DNA of 64,000 nucleotides from Symsagittifera roscoffensis (GCF_963678635.1 NC_087065.1:24263254-24327253), one strand, 5' to 3'. Shown: positions 32,597-43,352, counted from the stretch's first letter. Notes: a model not told the origin generated them from the sequence alone. Program-made: numbers and translations.

Positions 32597-33801
32597 CTAA
32601 TGTCGACATCGACGAGCCTGAATGTGAGCCTGGTAACCTCCACTCCGCCCAATCTTACAGCTGTCCCCCCAGATATCCACGCGTAGTCCTTGAAGCTCCG
32701 TGGTTTTTAGTGAAAGAAAAACAAATGCTTCGTTACAAGAAACTAGGTCACTTCTAAATCCAGAAAAAAAAATTTCGGGCTTACAGAAGTTCGTAAATAG
32801 AGCCACTATTAAGGCAGTTGCTCAAAGAAGGAGGAACGAATGAAGAAATAGTTGTCTAAGAGAAGGAACGAAATATTTGAAGCCTGTAATTTCAAGCTGA
32901 GATTGAATAGGGTTGATTTCCAATTTGTGTCGCCTTAGTCAAATTGTACTTGAAATCGTCAGAAAATCCCTTTTTCCTAAATAAGCGAGTAATCATAAAA
33001 TGGGTTGAAAAAATTAATTTACACTTTTTGCGACCACATTTGCGGCGTTTTACTTTCTGGGAGTACTTTACAGCTAATTCCACTACTCCTTGGAGGCTAA
33101 GTTTATGGCATCGAAGATAAGACAAAAATTGGCGCCAAAATCTTTCGGAACATTTTGGAGTCCATCACTGTTGTAACGTCGCCAGTGCTCTCTGCCAAAA
33201 AGTCTTGCAAAGAATCACCAGCTTCGAAAATTGAATTTATTGGTGCTTGTATACGGATGCGGTTGCTGAACTTCTTGATAGTTCAGAGGGTGCTGGAAAA
33301 GCTAATGGTTGTGAGGTTGCTGATGCTGTTGATGTCGGGGTTCCTGATGAAGTTCCTACAACTGATGAGGTTCCTAACTGTTCTAAGGACGGTGCCAATC
33401 TGTTCTGATGGTTTATAACCTTAATAAGTGACTATTCGGGTAGCATTGTTTCTAAAAAGAGAAAATTGACCAGGCTCCTACTTTGTCGTTCCACGGTTTT
33501 TTCTTGAAGCCCCGTAGAATTAATATCTGCATAATTCTTGCTGCTACTGCTATCGAATCCCTGCGTTGTCTTGGTATTGCCATTTTTCGTCAACAAGATC
33601 TTCAACTTCTAATGTAGTTTCATCGAACATTTCTGAAAGCAGTCTTTGCACAGTTTGATAATTGTTTGCTAACTTTTGTCCTAATATTTTGTCAAGAATT
33701 TTGGCCTCTACATTTTTTCGGTCATTATCTACTGCTATCGAATAGCAATTCCACAATAGTTGCTCCATAGAGTCGTTGGTCGTATCGGGCGAATCGTGCA
33801 T
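32597..33801 (-). pseudogene. Further collinear minus-strand fragments, family unknown
   Basis: 33550-33801 (83 residues, acidic helix EQLLWNCYSIAVDNDRKNVE), a Ser/Thr/Pro-rich piece near 33.3 kb, 32892-33125 (77 residues, basic KVKRRKCGRKKCK) and 32597-32806 (69 residues, LRVDIWGDSCKIGRSGG). All on one strand in order, consistent with one multi-exon or broken gene running from 33.8 to about 30.7 kb. No domain recognised and splice sites not resolved. Confidence 0.35.
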
Positions 33802-33965
33802 TCGTATGTCGATTTGTACGAGTCGGTGTTTGCGTCCCGTTTCGTATGTGGGTTATTTGTCTGTTGATTCGTATGTTGGTTCGTTTGTCGATACGTCGAA
33901 TGGTATGTCGATTTGTGTATCGGTTTGTGTCGATTCGAGTCGGATTGTTTATCGGAATTGTTCGC
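33775..33965 (+). repeat. Low-complexity tcg/gtatgtcgatt-rich repeat
   Basis: Irregular repeats of a gattcgtatgt / tatgtcgatttgt phrase. The 68-codon plus-strand frame over it is a by-product of the repeat. Confidence 0.65.
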
Positions 33966-33999
33966 TGGAAACTGAAATCTAAAGAAATTGCAGTAATAA

Positions 34000-34830
34000 A
34001 TGAATTTAAAAGAATTTCAAACTAAATTTGAAAGAGTTGCAGTGTTGAATGAAAGTAAGCGATGTTATTTAGCTTATCCTCATCCGTAATTACCAATTTG
34101 TTTTTTCGGTAAACTAATTGTGGATAAAATATGGTGTGATTTTTAACTTGGCCTAACTTGGCCAAAGTTGTGTTAAGCTTTAGAGCCAGCGGATAGACAC
34201 TTCATAGCCAACTAGAGTTATTAATTGTTTCGATACTTTTTTAAGCCGTCAACTAAAAAAGTCACTAATTGTTTAGTGAGTTTTTTTTACTTTGCTGATT
34301 AATTGATTTTCATGTGTTAGTATTCACAATTCGTCATGATCATACGCTCCTCAAACGGTTATTTATGTTAATCGGAGAAGATCAAAAATACTTCAATTAC
34401 TCATTTTAACTACCTGGTAGTTAAACCTTAGATGAAAAGAGAGTGGGGTGGCGGAAACTGGAAAACATGAATTGATGCGAGTCTTTTTTTTCTGTTATTT
34501 GGCCCAACATTTTAGTTAACTAAAAAAATCAAGGGTAATTTTGTTTCCCCTCTGAAATATTGACTTTTTTTCCCAGTAAACAAATCAGAAATTCTATGAT
34601 CGTTAGTGAATTGGATATGTAATGGCGCCGCTCAGTCAATTAGCCCATTGCAAATGCAAAAAAAGTCCGTTTTGCAAAATCTCAAATACTGATAGGAGTG
34701 GAATGGCGCCGTTTAGCCTATGGCCCGTCCCATACCGTGAAATAGTTTGTTCTCTAGTTTTGCAAAACTTCAAATACTGAGAGGAATGTAAACCTTATGT
34801 GTAATAGCACCGTTTAGTTTATCGCCGACA
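34000..34830. other. Non-coding AT-rich DNA, start of duplicated block A
   Basis: No frame. A phrase with gtgtaatagc(a/g)ccg(t/c)ttagttta at about 34799 also occurs at 42213, marking homology with the second copy of this block at 42.2-43.15 kb. Confidence 0.5.
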
Positions 34831-34834
34831 ATAG

Positions 34835-35000
34835 TTCGTTGTAGCTCTGCAAAGTCTCAAAAATTGACAATGATAGTTTGTTGCAGTTCTGCAAAATCCC
34901 AAACATTGGTTGTCAGTATCGATAGTTTGTTGCAGTTCTGCAAAATCCCAAATTTTGGAACCGATAATTTGTTGCACTTTTGTAAGATCCCAAATACTTG
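34835..35000 (+). repeat. Tandem repeat, unit about 55-60 bp, copy A
   Basis: Three to four units carrying atagtttgttgcagttctgcaaaatcccaaa, with more diverged outer units. The same array recurs at 42475-42690. It creates periodic but meaningless frames (LLQFCKIPN repeats on +, GFCRTATNY-like on -). Confidence 0.85.
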
Positions 35001-35059
35001 CAATAAAAATCCTCGGGGAACAAAAACCGAGGATTTTTTATTAACAATTTTTCACTCTA

Positions 35060-35400
35060 TTACAATGGGGGGAGAATAGTTAACAAGGTAAAAAAGTCGA
35101 GCGGGGGGACATTAGGGGGAGGGCTATATCTTCATAAGGGGGGATATCCGTTACAAGGTACCTTGAAGGGGGGAAACTAGTTAACAAGATCCAAAACCGG
35201 TTTATCAAAACTTATTTTAGTTTTCTGATATAGTAATTTAAATTAAAACTCTGAGTATATGATTTATAGGATGTAATATAAAAGGTCTTAAAAGGGCTCT
35301 ACGGTAGGTCACTTAGGGGAAGAATTCGTACGGCGGTTGATAGTAGTATAGATATACGACACTGTAATCGAGGGGGGGGGGTGATCCTTACAGGGATCAT
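35060..35400 (+). repeat. Cluster of G-runs, possible G-quadruplex-forming DNA
   Basis: At least seven runs of five or more G (near 35066, 35103, 35115, 35139, 35166 and a run of about ten G at 35372-35381) sit in otherwise AT-rich DNA. The second copy of the block (42.78-43.11 kb) keeps the same runs. No gene. Confidence 0.7.
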
Positions 35401-35419
35401 TGGGTATAGATTATACCTA

Positions 35420-35560
35420 TTTATCCCTATGTAAAATAATTATCCCTAATGATCCCTTTGTAAAATATTTCTACTTAATGTAAATCTCCATGTAAAAATA
35501 ATTATTCCTAATGACACCTAAAAATTATTTTTATACTTAATGATTCTTATAAAAAAATTG
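35420..35560 (+). repeat. Degenerate atccctatgtaaaataatt tandem repeat
   Basis: Four to five diverged units of about 30 bp. The second copy of the block is cut off inside the first unit, at 43150, where BEL/Pao DNA begins. Confidence 0.65.
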
Positions 35561-35585
35561 TTTTCTGGTTAAAAACAAAATCTTT

Positions 35586-35757
35586 CTACGCATTGATGCG
35601 ATGTATTCTTTCTTTTCGCCACCAATCGCTCGGCAAGCTATGTTGTATTCGAATTGAACTAAAACTGTGCAAAGTATTTTGCTGTTGAATGTCTTTGCGA
35701 ATTGGTCTTTTCAATTTTTCTACATACTCTATGGTGTTGGTGAAAATAGTTCTGAAA
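35586..35757 (-). CDS. Possible exon of an unrecognised gene
   Basis: A strong acceptor (tttcctttcag) precedes a 57-codon frame starting TIFTNTIEYVEKLKRPIRKD and ending IHRINA stop. It could be the last exon of the gene whose upstream part is 36009-36494, but no donor with matching phase is convincing. Confidence 0.4.
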
Positions 35758-36008
35758 GGAAAAGGTTGAATTATACACATAATATTCTAAAACATGTGTC
35801 AGTTAAAGCACCGAAAACAGTTTGCGGTCAATTCCAATATAAAAACTCTCGCAATCAATCCAGACAAAACAGTGCAACACAAAACCGAAAGTTGATTTAA
35901 AGTAGCCACACACTACTCAACTGTGAACAAACGTGGAAAGTAAGTATAAATTTTTACACTGATTTACAACAATAATTTTTGTATTTAACTTGAATCAAAC
36001 ACACAACC

Positions 36009-36494
36009 TTAGAGATTTTCGTTTGTTTTGCGTCTCTTTGACTGCTGTGCAGATTTTTCAACTGCTTCGAGGTCGAGGTACCATTCAACATCCGAAGACG
36101 AAGAATAAGTGACTGCATTTGGATCAACCAAAACATCGCTTTTGATATCTCTCTCAGCAATTTCCATGACAATTCTAAGTATAACTGGAGCTTCATAGCT
36201 GGTGACACTATTTAACAGGTCTGTCAACAATCAGCTCGGTTGAGTATTCTTCACAAGAAAGTTATCTTCTGAACCGTAATTCGTATATTGCGTGAAGATT
36301 TCTTCTTGGTTCGAGTTCTCCTGACCCCAGTCGACTATCTCAACTTTTTCCTCGAAAAACTTCAGCCAAGCGTCTATATCTTCATCCTCGTGGTGACTGT
36401 TTCTTTTAGTTTCACTCAATTTCCTCTCTTTATCATAATTTTCATCATCATCAATTTGATTGCTATCGGTGTTGTCAGGTAAAATTAGAAGCAA
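36009..36494 (-). pseudogene. Acidic protein fragment with one in-frame TGA
   Basis: One continuous frame of about 161 codons interrupted once by TGA (36231-36233). Before it the product is Asp/Glu-rich (SNQIDDDENYDKE, HHEDEDIDAW); after it comes a helix and KRRKTNENL stop, a basic nuclear-signal-like end. No family recognised. Its first 46 codons (36494-36358) are also present at 38161-38025 as part of the tandem duplication. Confidence 0.5.
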
Positions 36495-36761
36495 TCACAG
36501 TTCTATAGTGATTTTATGGCAATGTGGAGATACCATCGCTGAGGATGTATCACTTGTCATCATAGGCTGACAATGCGATTTGGTTTGCTCAAACAGTGTT
36601 CAGATTATGCCTATCATAGATGATGCGAGTATTTTTGGCTCGTAAAATGCTTCCAGAGGCGAGAGGTTCGATGTATTTTTCATGAGTTAGCAACCATAGA
36701 GTTAGAAACACGGGCACACGCAGATTATCGACGGAATGCCTTAGAGAAAGAGTTTGGGCCA

Positions 36762-37156
36762 GGGTCCAAGCTTCTTTTTAGGCATTTAGTGGCGTTTCAA
36801 ACCAAATCTGGATATGTTAGTAATATCCTCTCACAAAAATTTGTGGACGTCACCATAGAAAATTCGACACATGCTCTCACGAGTACTTCGAAGCAGTCAG
36901 AGCCCGTCTTTATTTGGGAGAAGTATAGTAGTTTTACGAAACTGCAGCGATAAATTGGCTTATTGCTGCAGTTTCGTAAAACAACTTTACTTATCCCAAA
37001 TAAAGACGGGCTCTGACTGCTTCGAAGTACTCGTGAGAGCATGTGTCGAATTTTCTATGGTGACGTCCACAGATTTATTTCTGTGAGAGGATATTACTAA
37101 CAACATCCAGATTTGGTTTGAAAGGCCACTCATTGCCTAAAAAGAAGCTTGGACCC
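36762..37156. repeat. 395-bp near-perfect palindrome, copy 1
   Basis: Arms of about 190 bp run from gggtccaagcttc to gaagcttggaccc around a short centre near 36959. Consequently minus-strand 36797-37042 and plus-strand 36871-37086 encode almost the same peptide (MLSRVLRSSQSPSLFG). The right arm carries RNase H-integrase linker DNA of the BEL/Pao element; the left arm is its inverted copy. Confidence 0.93.
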
Positions 37157-37325
37157 GCGAGCCTACCACTCAAATAACCGATCCGGTCGAATTGGCAATT
37201 GCAAAAGATAAATTTTAACTTTTGGTGCAATCCGAATTGTTCCTGGTTGAGTTCAAACAACTCCTTTTGGCATACCTTTAAAACATTTTGTTTACAGAAA
37301 AAGCAAGGCAAACACCTCACATCCT
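37157..37325 (+). pseudogene. BEL/Pao RNase H-integrase linker remnant, unit 1
   Basis: Plus-strand frame reads TTQITDPVELAIAKDKF stop, in line with the linker of BEL/Pao pol, followed by broken sequence up to the integrase frame. The opposite-strand frame at 37075-37320 is a shadow. Confidence 0.55.
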
Positions 37326-37724
37326 ATGATGTCAGACCTCCCTATCGAACGGCTTGGTTACCGCCATTGGCTTTTCAGTAACTGTGTTGTGGAGTATTTT
37401 GATCCATTTTTTGGGACTATCCACCGCAGCAGTGAGTTAAGATGGGCTTTTTTGTTCACCTGCATGACAACCCGAGCCGTGCACGTCAAAATTGTTCCGT
37501 CTATGGACACCGGCTCTTGGGTCATGGTGATTGAAAGATTTGTCGCCCGCTGTAAAACGCCAAGTGTTGTGTGGTCAGACAATTATACCAATTTTGTTGG
37601 AGCTGAGAAAGAAGTTATGCTTTGCGTTCAAAGTTGGAACAGACAAGCTCCCGCCTTGTTAGTTCATATGGGGACAAAATTGAAATACAACCCTCCTGGC
37701 GCGCTGCATCCTGGTGGTTTTTGA
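37326..37724 (+). pseudogene. BEL/Pao integrase core, copy 1
   Basis: 132 residues: MMSDLPIERLGY, VVEYFDPFFG, RWAFLFTCMTTRAVHVKIV, MDTGSWVMVIERFVAR, WSDNYTNFVGAEKE and YNPPGALHPGG, the complete order of a BEL/Pao integrase core. The first catalytic position is Glu (VEYF) where the family has Asp (VDYF); the second Asp (SDN) is present and a Glu follows in AEKE. The frame is closed by TGA exactly where the family has Trp (GG-WERLV). Not functional. Confidence 0.9.
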
Positions 37725-38024
37725 GAAAGGTTAGTGCACATTCAAAAACGCGTCTTCTACGCAATCCTTGAAACTTGCAAATTAACGGATGATGTATTAT
37801 CGACCACGTTTCGTTTAGTGGAGCAATCATTAAATGCCCGTCCAATAAATCCTGGTAACCACATAGCTGAGTCTCGGATCCCCAGATTACGTGATTACCA
37901 TATAAAACACGGCTCGAAGATCCTATTTTACCATGTTTTCAGTGACAATTATATACTAAATCCATTGAAGATGGATTTACTCTTTCCTTTTTCCAGCCAC
38001 TCATGCTCTGAACTACAATATAAA
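37725..38024 (+). pseudogene. BEL/Pao integrase C-terminus, copy 1, truncated
   Basis: Continues the core after the TGA: ERLVHIQKRVFYAIL, LTDDVLSTTF, VEQSLNARPINP, typical of BEL/Pao. Beyond that the sequence is degraded (HVFSDNYILN) and is cut by the duplication junction at 38024, after which the frame runs into unrelated DNA. Confidence 0.82.
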
Positions 38025-38428
38025 AACTTCAGCCAAGCGTCTATATCTTCATCCTCGTGGTGACTGTTTCTTTTAGTTTCACTCAATTTCCTCTCTTTAT
38101 CATAATTTTCATCATCATCAATTTGATTGCTATCGGTGTTGTCAGGTAAAATTAGAAGCAATCACAGTTCTATAGTGACTTTATGGCAATGTGGAGATAC
38201 CATCGCTGAGGATGTATCACTTGTCATCATAGGCTGAGAATGCGATTTTGTTTGCTCAAACAGTGTTCAGATTATGCCTATCATAGATGATGCGAGTATT
38301 TTTGGCTCGTACAATGCTTCCAGAGGCGAGAGGTTCGATGTATTTTTCATGAGTTAGCAACCATAGAGTTAGAAACACGGGCACCCGCAGATTATCGACG
38401 GAATGCCTTAGAGAAAGAGTTTGGGCCA

Positions 38429-38823
38429 GGGTCCAAGCTTCTTTTTAGGCATTTAGTGGCGTTTCAAACCAAATCTGGATATGTTAGTAATATCCTCTCA
38501 CAAAAATTTGTGGACGTCACCATAGAAAATTCGACACATGCTCTCACGAGTACTTCGAAGCAGTCAGAGCCCGTCTTTATTTGGGAGAAGTATAGTAGTT
38601 TTACGAAACTGCAGCGATAAATTGGCTTATTGCTGCAGTTTCGTAAAACAACTTTACTTATCCCAAATAAAGACGGGCTCTGACTGCTTCGAAGTACTCG
38701 TGAAAGCATGTGTCGAATTTTCTATGGTGACGTCCACAGATTTATTTCTGTGAGAGGATATTACTAACAACATCCAGATTTGGTTTGAAAGGCCACTCAT
38801 TGCCTAAAAAGAAGCTTGGATCC
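38429..38823. repeat. 395-bp near-perfect palindrome, copy 2
   Basis: Same structure as at 36762-37156, centre near 38626. The right arm end reads ggatcc instead of ggaccc. Both arms still encode the same peptide on opposite strands. Confidence 0.92.
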
Positions 38824-38992
38824 GCGAGCCTACCACTCAAATAACCGATCCGGTGGAATTGGCAATTGCAAAAGATAAATTTTAACTTTTGGTGCAATCC
38901 GAATTGTTCCTGGTTGAGTTCAAACAACTCCTTTTGGCATACCTTTAAAACATTTTGTTTACAGAAAAAGCAAGGCAAACACCTTACATCCT

Positions 38993-39391
38993 ATGATGTC
39001 AGACCTCCCTATCGAACGGCTTGGTTACCGCCATTGGCTTTTCAGTAACTGTGTTGTGGAGTATTTTGATCCATTTTTTGGGACTATCCACCGCAGCAGT
39101 GAGTTCAGATGGGCTTTTTTGTTCACCTGCATGACAACCCGAGCCGTGCACATCAAAATTGTTCCGTCTATGGACACCGGCTCTTGGGTCATGGTGATTG
39201 AAAGATTTGTCGCCCGCTGTAGAACGCCAAGTGTTGTGTGGTCAGACAATTATACCAATTTTGTTGGAGCTGAGAAAGAAGTTATGCTTTGCGTTCAAAG
39301 TTGGAACAGACAAGCTCCCGCCTTGTTAGTTCATATGGGGACAAAATTGAAATACAACCCTCCTGGCGCGCTGCATCCTGGTGGTTTTTGA
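38993..39391 (+). pseudogene. BEL/Pao integrase core, copy 2
   Basis: Differs from copy 1 by a few residues (SSEFRW for SSELRW, VHIKIV, RCRTPS). Same Glu for the first catalytic Asp and the same TGA replacing Trp at the end. Confidence 0.9.
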
Positions 39392-39836
39392 GAAAGGTTA
39401 GTGCACATTCAAAAACGCGTCTTCTACGCAATCCTTGAAACATGCAAATTAACGCATGATGTATTATCGACCACGTTTGTTTAGTGGAGCAATCATTAAA
39501 TGCCCGTCCAATAAATCCTGGTAACCACATAGCTGAGTCTCGGATCCCCAGATTACGTGATTACCATATAAAACACGGCTCGAACATCCTATTTTACCAT
39601 GTTTTCAGTGACAATTATATACTAAATCCATTGAAGATGGATTTACTCTTTCCTTTTTCCAGCCACTAATGCTCTGAACTACAATATAAAATCGGAGTAA
39701 GTTCGAATGTTCAGGGCATTAAAATAGCTAAAAAATTGCGTTTATCGCAGTCTCTCAGCATAGATCAGTCTGCGGACGCGGGCCTCAAATTCCGCGCTTC
39801 TCTGGAAACAACGTCGTTGTTTCCTTAATTTCGCGG
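39392..39836 (+). pseudogene. BEL/Pao integrase C-terminus, copy 2
   Basis: LVHIQKRVFYAIL continues in frame after the stop. A 1-bp deletion relative to the other copies at about 39478 shifts into the VEQSLNARPINP frame (39484-39669). The degraded tail runs to about 39828. Confidence 0.78.
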
Positions 39837-40850
39837 CACGGGAGGGTACTGTTCCGCTCCGGATGTTCCACTGAAGTCTCCTTTTGTGAGATTTCTTTCT
39901 GCTAAGTGTCTTACCGTGTCATGTTACGTCTCGTTACTCTCGTGTTTTTCTATCGACCGTTTTTTGTTCTGTATCTCCGGTTGTGAGTTTCGTTCGTCTT
40001 TTCCTGTCAATTGTGGCCGTTTCTGCATTTCTCAGAAATAGACCGCTCAGAAAAAAAATTCAAAAAATTAAAAAGTCCAGAACATTCTGACCCTCCTTTT
40101 AACTAATAATTGGTCACTAAGTCCCTCAACGTCATTCTTTATTATGTTGCAGCAGGTTCGAATGTGCCAATCCGGGGGAATGGCACATACTCCCCGGACA
40201 GTCCCCTTCAATGTCCTTATTGAACGCATAACTTCGGGTTATCTTCAAGTGGCTTCAAGTGGTGATCCAGTTTTCTACAATTAACTCTACAAATCGCCTT
40301 AGAAAAAGAAAACTATCTACTCCACCTCAACTAACCGCGTGTCACAAATGGCAACGTACTACATTTTACTGCCTTCCCCTTTTTTCACAAAGTTTGCACT
40401 ATGAGGAGTGTCCTAGATAAATTTTTCTTTTTCGATTACTTACGTCATTTCTCCGTAAAATTTTCTCGCTCTTGCTGATTAAAACGTTTTGGGACGTGGC
40501 ACGGCCACGCATCCGTTAAAATTAACTTAACGTCACTCACCAAGTATAATCATTCATTTATGCTGTTGCCCTCAATATTAAAACTAAGAAACTCTGCGGC
40601 TAGGAAAATTAATGAGGTACTCACCCTCTTCCAGCAAGCGTACCCAAACCCTACCGGGTCGCCGCAAAGTCAAGATGTGTCTTAGACAGGTTAAAAACTT
40701 CAGTCAGGTTCAAATATGTAACTATATTCACCTCTACCCTACTTATAACATCAACTAAAAATTTCAACAATTGCACAATTCAACAATTCTAAAAGCCTGG
40801 TTTAACTAAACTACATCAAAACAAAAAGTTTAAAAGTTTCAATAGTCAAT
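39837..40850 (+). other. Candidate BEL/Pao polypurine tract, 3' LTR region and flank
   Basis: gcacgggaggg (39837-39847) directly after the integrase tail looks like a polypurine tract, and tgttccgctccggatgttcc follows at 39851 as a plausible LTR start. The LTR end was not found. A hairpin atgtgcc..ggcacat with a G-rich loop lies at 40159-40185. No gene. The whole stretch recurs at 44.2-45.2 kb. Confidence 0.5.
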
Positions 40851-40855
40851 CTTAG

Positions 40856-41219
40856 TTGATTGGTACAAGTTTCAACGCACTACAACGATTTAGTTTTTTC
40901 TCTCTCTCTTCTATTTCGCGTCCCGTCTTTATTCCTCACTCCGTTGTCTCTTGCTCCTGCTCTCCTGCTTCACTATCCTCCAGGACTTTCGTGCCCCAAC
41001 TTTCCTGCTCCAGCAACCTCGGTTTGCAACAAGGCAGCAAGTCCACGTTCAACTTTTGCTCCCGGTTCCTGCAAAAGCTGTTGTGTAGGCACAGGCTCAC
41101 ATTTCGTTCTTTCTTGCCTTGCTTAGTAACACAAGGTGCTCCAGCTACTCGCTTCATCGCAGCGATGATGGCGTTCCTGTGCGTCAGGAAGACTCTCTTA
41201 TAGGCTCCCGGTCCTATGT
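40856..41219 (-). pseudogene. Downstream end of gag-like fragment, copy 1
   Basis: Continues the gag-like region on the minus strand in broken frames (CCKPRLLEQESWGTKVLEDSEAGEQEQE at 40936-41157). Ser/Cys-rich plus-strand frames over the same bases are shadows. Compared with the second copy, a segment of about 20-30 bp differs around 41.0 kb. Confidence 0.35.
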
Positions 41220-42198
41220 TTACGCTATTCCTGGTATGCCTGATACGTATTGAAATGACTCCAGCTTACCGAAGGTTGGATAATCCTTCGGATCTCTGAC
41301 TGTTTCAATGGAATCACGACTCACTTTCAGCTCCTTGTTGGAGTATCTCCTCACCTCCTCTATCCTGCGGTAGCTCTCTACATCGTTAGACTCCTTGGTT
41401 GGTATCAGCAGCGGAATGTCCGGATATAACTCTAGGAGAGCCCTTAGAAAAATTCGTTCACGATCAACTTTCCGTTGCCGAATGATTTTTATACATTCCT
41501 CCAATAGAGGAGTGGGGATGCGATCCTCGACGAATCTAACAAAACTTAGGGCATCTTTGCGCTTAGCCCAGGCTATCGCAGAGTCATCTCCACTGATCAA
41601 CACTCGCAGGGCTTCCATCAGTTCCAACTCCTGCTCCTTCGATTTCGAATGGTTACTGGCCTTATATTTTGATGTTTTAACTCCCATCAAGCACCAAGCC
41701 AATCGCTTTTGCAAGTCGGTCCTTGCTCATAGGTAGGACATGTACGCGCTCACCATCGCAGGCGCATGCATGGTATCTTCGAAGTAACTCTGGAGGGCCG
41801 CCCTCCAAGATTTTTCTAACAACTGCTCCAGCTCGATTTCGTTTGCCTCGTTTGCTCCAGCCCGATTTCGAGGACATCACAGTGCCATACTCTTTTCGCT
41901 TCAGATTAGAATTCTCCGTCAATTCCTGTAGGTTTTCTTGCATGGCGCTCTTCTCACTCCAGGCGAACAAGTGCCCTCTCGCTGAGTTCCTCGCCTTGAG
42001 CATCTCCACATAGTCCCCGGCGGGACAATGTGATCCGACTGTACGGCGGGACTACTGTGATCGGACTGTACTCGACCACGCTGAGTTGTCCTTCCATCTT
42101 CATCCGTGCCATGTTTGTTCGCAAGGGCTTATAGTCATCAATCCCACCAGATCCACACTGGCTGATGACTTCCATTTCAAGCCTCGTATCCGCCAAGG
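41220..42198 (-). pseudogene. Gag-like fragment, copy 1
   Basis: Three overlapping frames: 41954-42196, 41677-42009 and 41220-41714. The last, 164 residues, is helix-rich (LELMEALRVLISGDD, ECIKIIRQRKVDRERIFLRALLELYPDIPLL), which would suit a gag capsid. An almost identical set lies at 45601-46567 (offset about 4,360 bp), next to the Gypsy-B extra-domain frames. No definitive domain. Plus-strand frames here are shadows. Confidence 0.5.
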
Positions 42199-43150
42199 TT
42201 CTGAGAGGAATGTGTAATAGCGCCGCTTAGTTTATTGCCCTTCTCAAAAACGGAAAAACTTTGTTCAAGGTTTGCAAAATCTCATTGACAAAAGATCGTA
42301 TTGCAGTTAAAATCGACTTCAAATACTGATCAGATTTGTTCCATTTTTGTTCCAACTTCCAATTACAGATCAAATTTAACTCAATGAGAAAATCTCAACA
42401 AATACTGACTGAAAACACAGAATGAATTTGGAACAAAATAGTTTAATAACATATGGGAAAATTACAATTAATGAAAAAGTTTCGTTGCAATTGCAAAATT
42501 CCAAATACTGACAATAGTTCGTTGTAGCTCTGCAAAGTCCCGTAAACTGACAATGATAGTTTGTTGCAGTTCTGCAAAATCCCAAATATTGGTTGTCAGT
42601 ATCGATAGTTTGTTGCAGTTCTGAAAAATCCCAAACTTTGGAACCGATAGTTTGTTGCAGTTCTGTAAAATCCCAAATACTTGCAATAGCCAATACATGT
42701 GGGATCAACCGCAAAATCCCGCAATCGATTTAGGGGAATAAAAACCAAGGATTTTTTATTAACAATTTTTCACTCTATTACAATGGGGGGAGACTAGTTA
42801 ACAAGTTAAAAAAGTCGTGCGGGGGGACATTAGGGGGAGGGATTTATCTTTATAAGGGGGATATTCGTTACAAGGTACCATGAAGGGGGGAATTTAGTTA
42901 ACAAGATCTAAAACCGGTTTATCAAAATTTATTTTAGTTTTCTGATAAAGTAATTTAAATTAAAACTCTTAATGAATGATCTATAGGATGTAATACAGAA
43001 GGTCTTAAAAGGGCTCTACGGTAGATCACTTAGGGGGAGAATTCATACGGTGATTGATAGTAGTATAGATATACGACACTGTAATCGAAGGGGGGGTGAT
43101 CCCTACAGGGATCCTTGGGTATAGATTATACCTAATTATCCCTATGTAAA
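42199..43150. repeat. Second copy of tandem-repeat and G-run block A
   Basis: Homologous to 34.77-35.45 kb: gtgtaatagcgccgcttag start, 55-60 bp tandem array (42475-42690), G-run cluster (42.78-43.11 kb) and the first atccctatgtaaa unit. At 43150 it is joined to BEL/Pao DNA. The intermediate 42.24-42.47 kb is not clearly matched. Confidence 0.82.
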
Positions 43151-43352
43151 GGTCACTCATTGCCTGAAAAGAAGCTTGGACCCGCGAGCCTACCACTCAA
43201 ATAACCGATCCGGTCGAATTGGCAATTGCAAAAGATAAATTTTAACTTTTGGTGCAATCCGAATTGTTCCTGGTTGAGTTCAAACAACTCCTTTTGGCAT
43301 ACCTTTAAAACATTTTGTTTACAGAAAAAGCAAGGCAAACACCTTACATCCT
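43151..43352 (+). pseudogene. BEL/Pao linker remnant, copy 3, palindrome left arm lost
   Basis: Starts ggtcactcattgcctgaaaag, inside what is the right arm of the palindrome in the other copies, so this copy lacks the inverted repeat. It reads into the integrase frame as in the other units. Confidence 0.6.

Larger units (their letters stand above)
36358..38024. repeat. 1,667-bp tandem duplication, unit 1
   Basis: The segment is repeated immediately at 38025-39691 with about 1-2% difference. Corresponding features are all offset by exactly 1,667 bp (palindromes 36762/38429, integrase frames 37326/38993). The junction at 38024/38025 joins the BEL/Pao 3' end to the interior of the acidic gene fragment. 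Confidence 0.93.
38025..39691. repeat. 1,667-bp tandem duplication, unit 2
   Basis: Second unit; starts with the acidic-gene N-terminal piece (minus-strand 38025-38161 portion of the 37949-38161 frame), then the palindrome, linker and integrase. Unlike unit 1 it continues into the native BEL/Pao 3' end at 39.69 kb, so unit 2 retains the original downstream junction. Confidence 0.92.

Noticed and set aside
36797-37086. Opposite-strand frames with the same MLSRVLRSSQ start
   Set aside because: Not two genes; they are a by-product of the palindrome, each arm being the reverse complement of the other.
37075-37320. Cys-rich minus-strand frame (CLPCFFCKQN), repeated at 38742-38978 and 43153-43338
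   Set aside because: Looked like a zinc motif but is antisense to the BEL/Pao linker and integrase start; the plus strand carries the conserved motifs.
40856-41203. Ser/Cys-rich plus-strand frames near 41 and 45.2 kb
   Set aside because: Shadows of the minus-strand gag-like region, which is conserved between both copies in frame and helix pattern.
42376-42714. 112-codon frame with repeated GFCRTATNY-like units
   Set aside because: Periodicity follows the 55-60 bp tandem DNA repeat and the phase changes between units; not a repeat protein.
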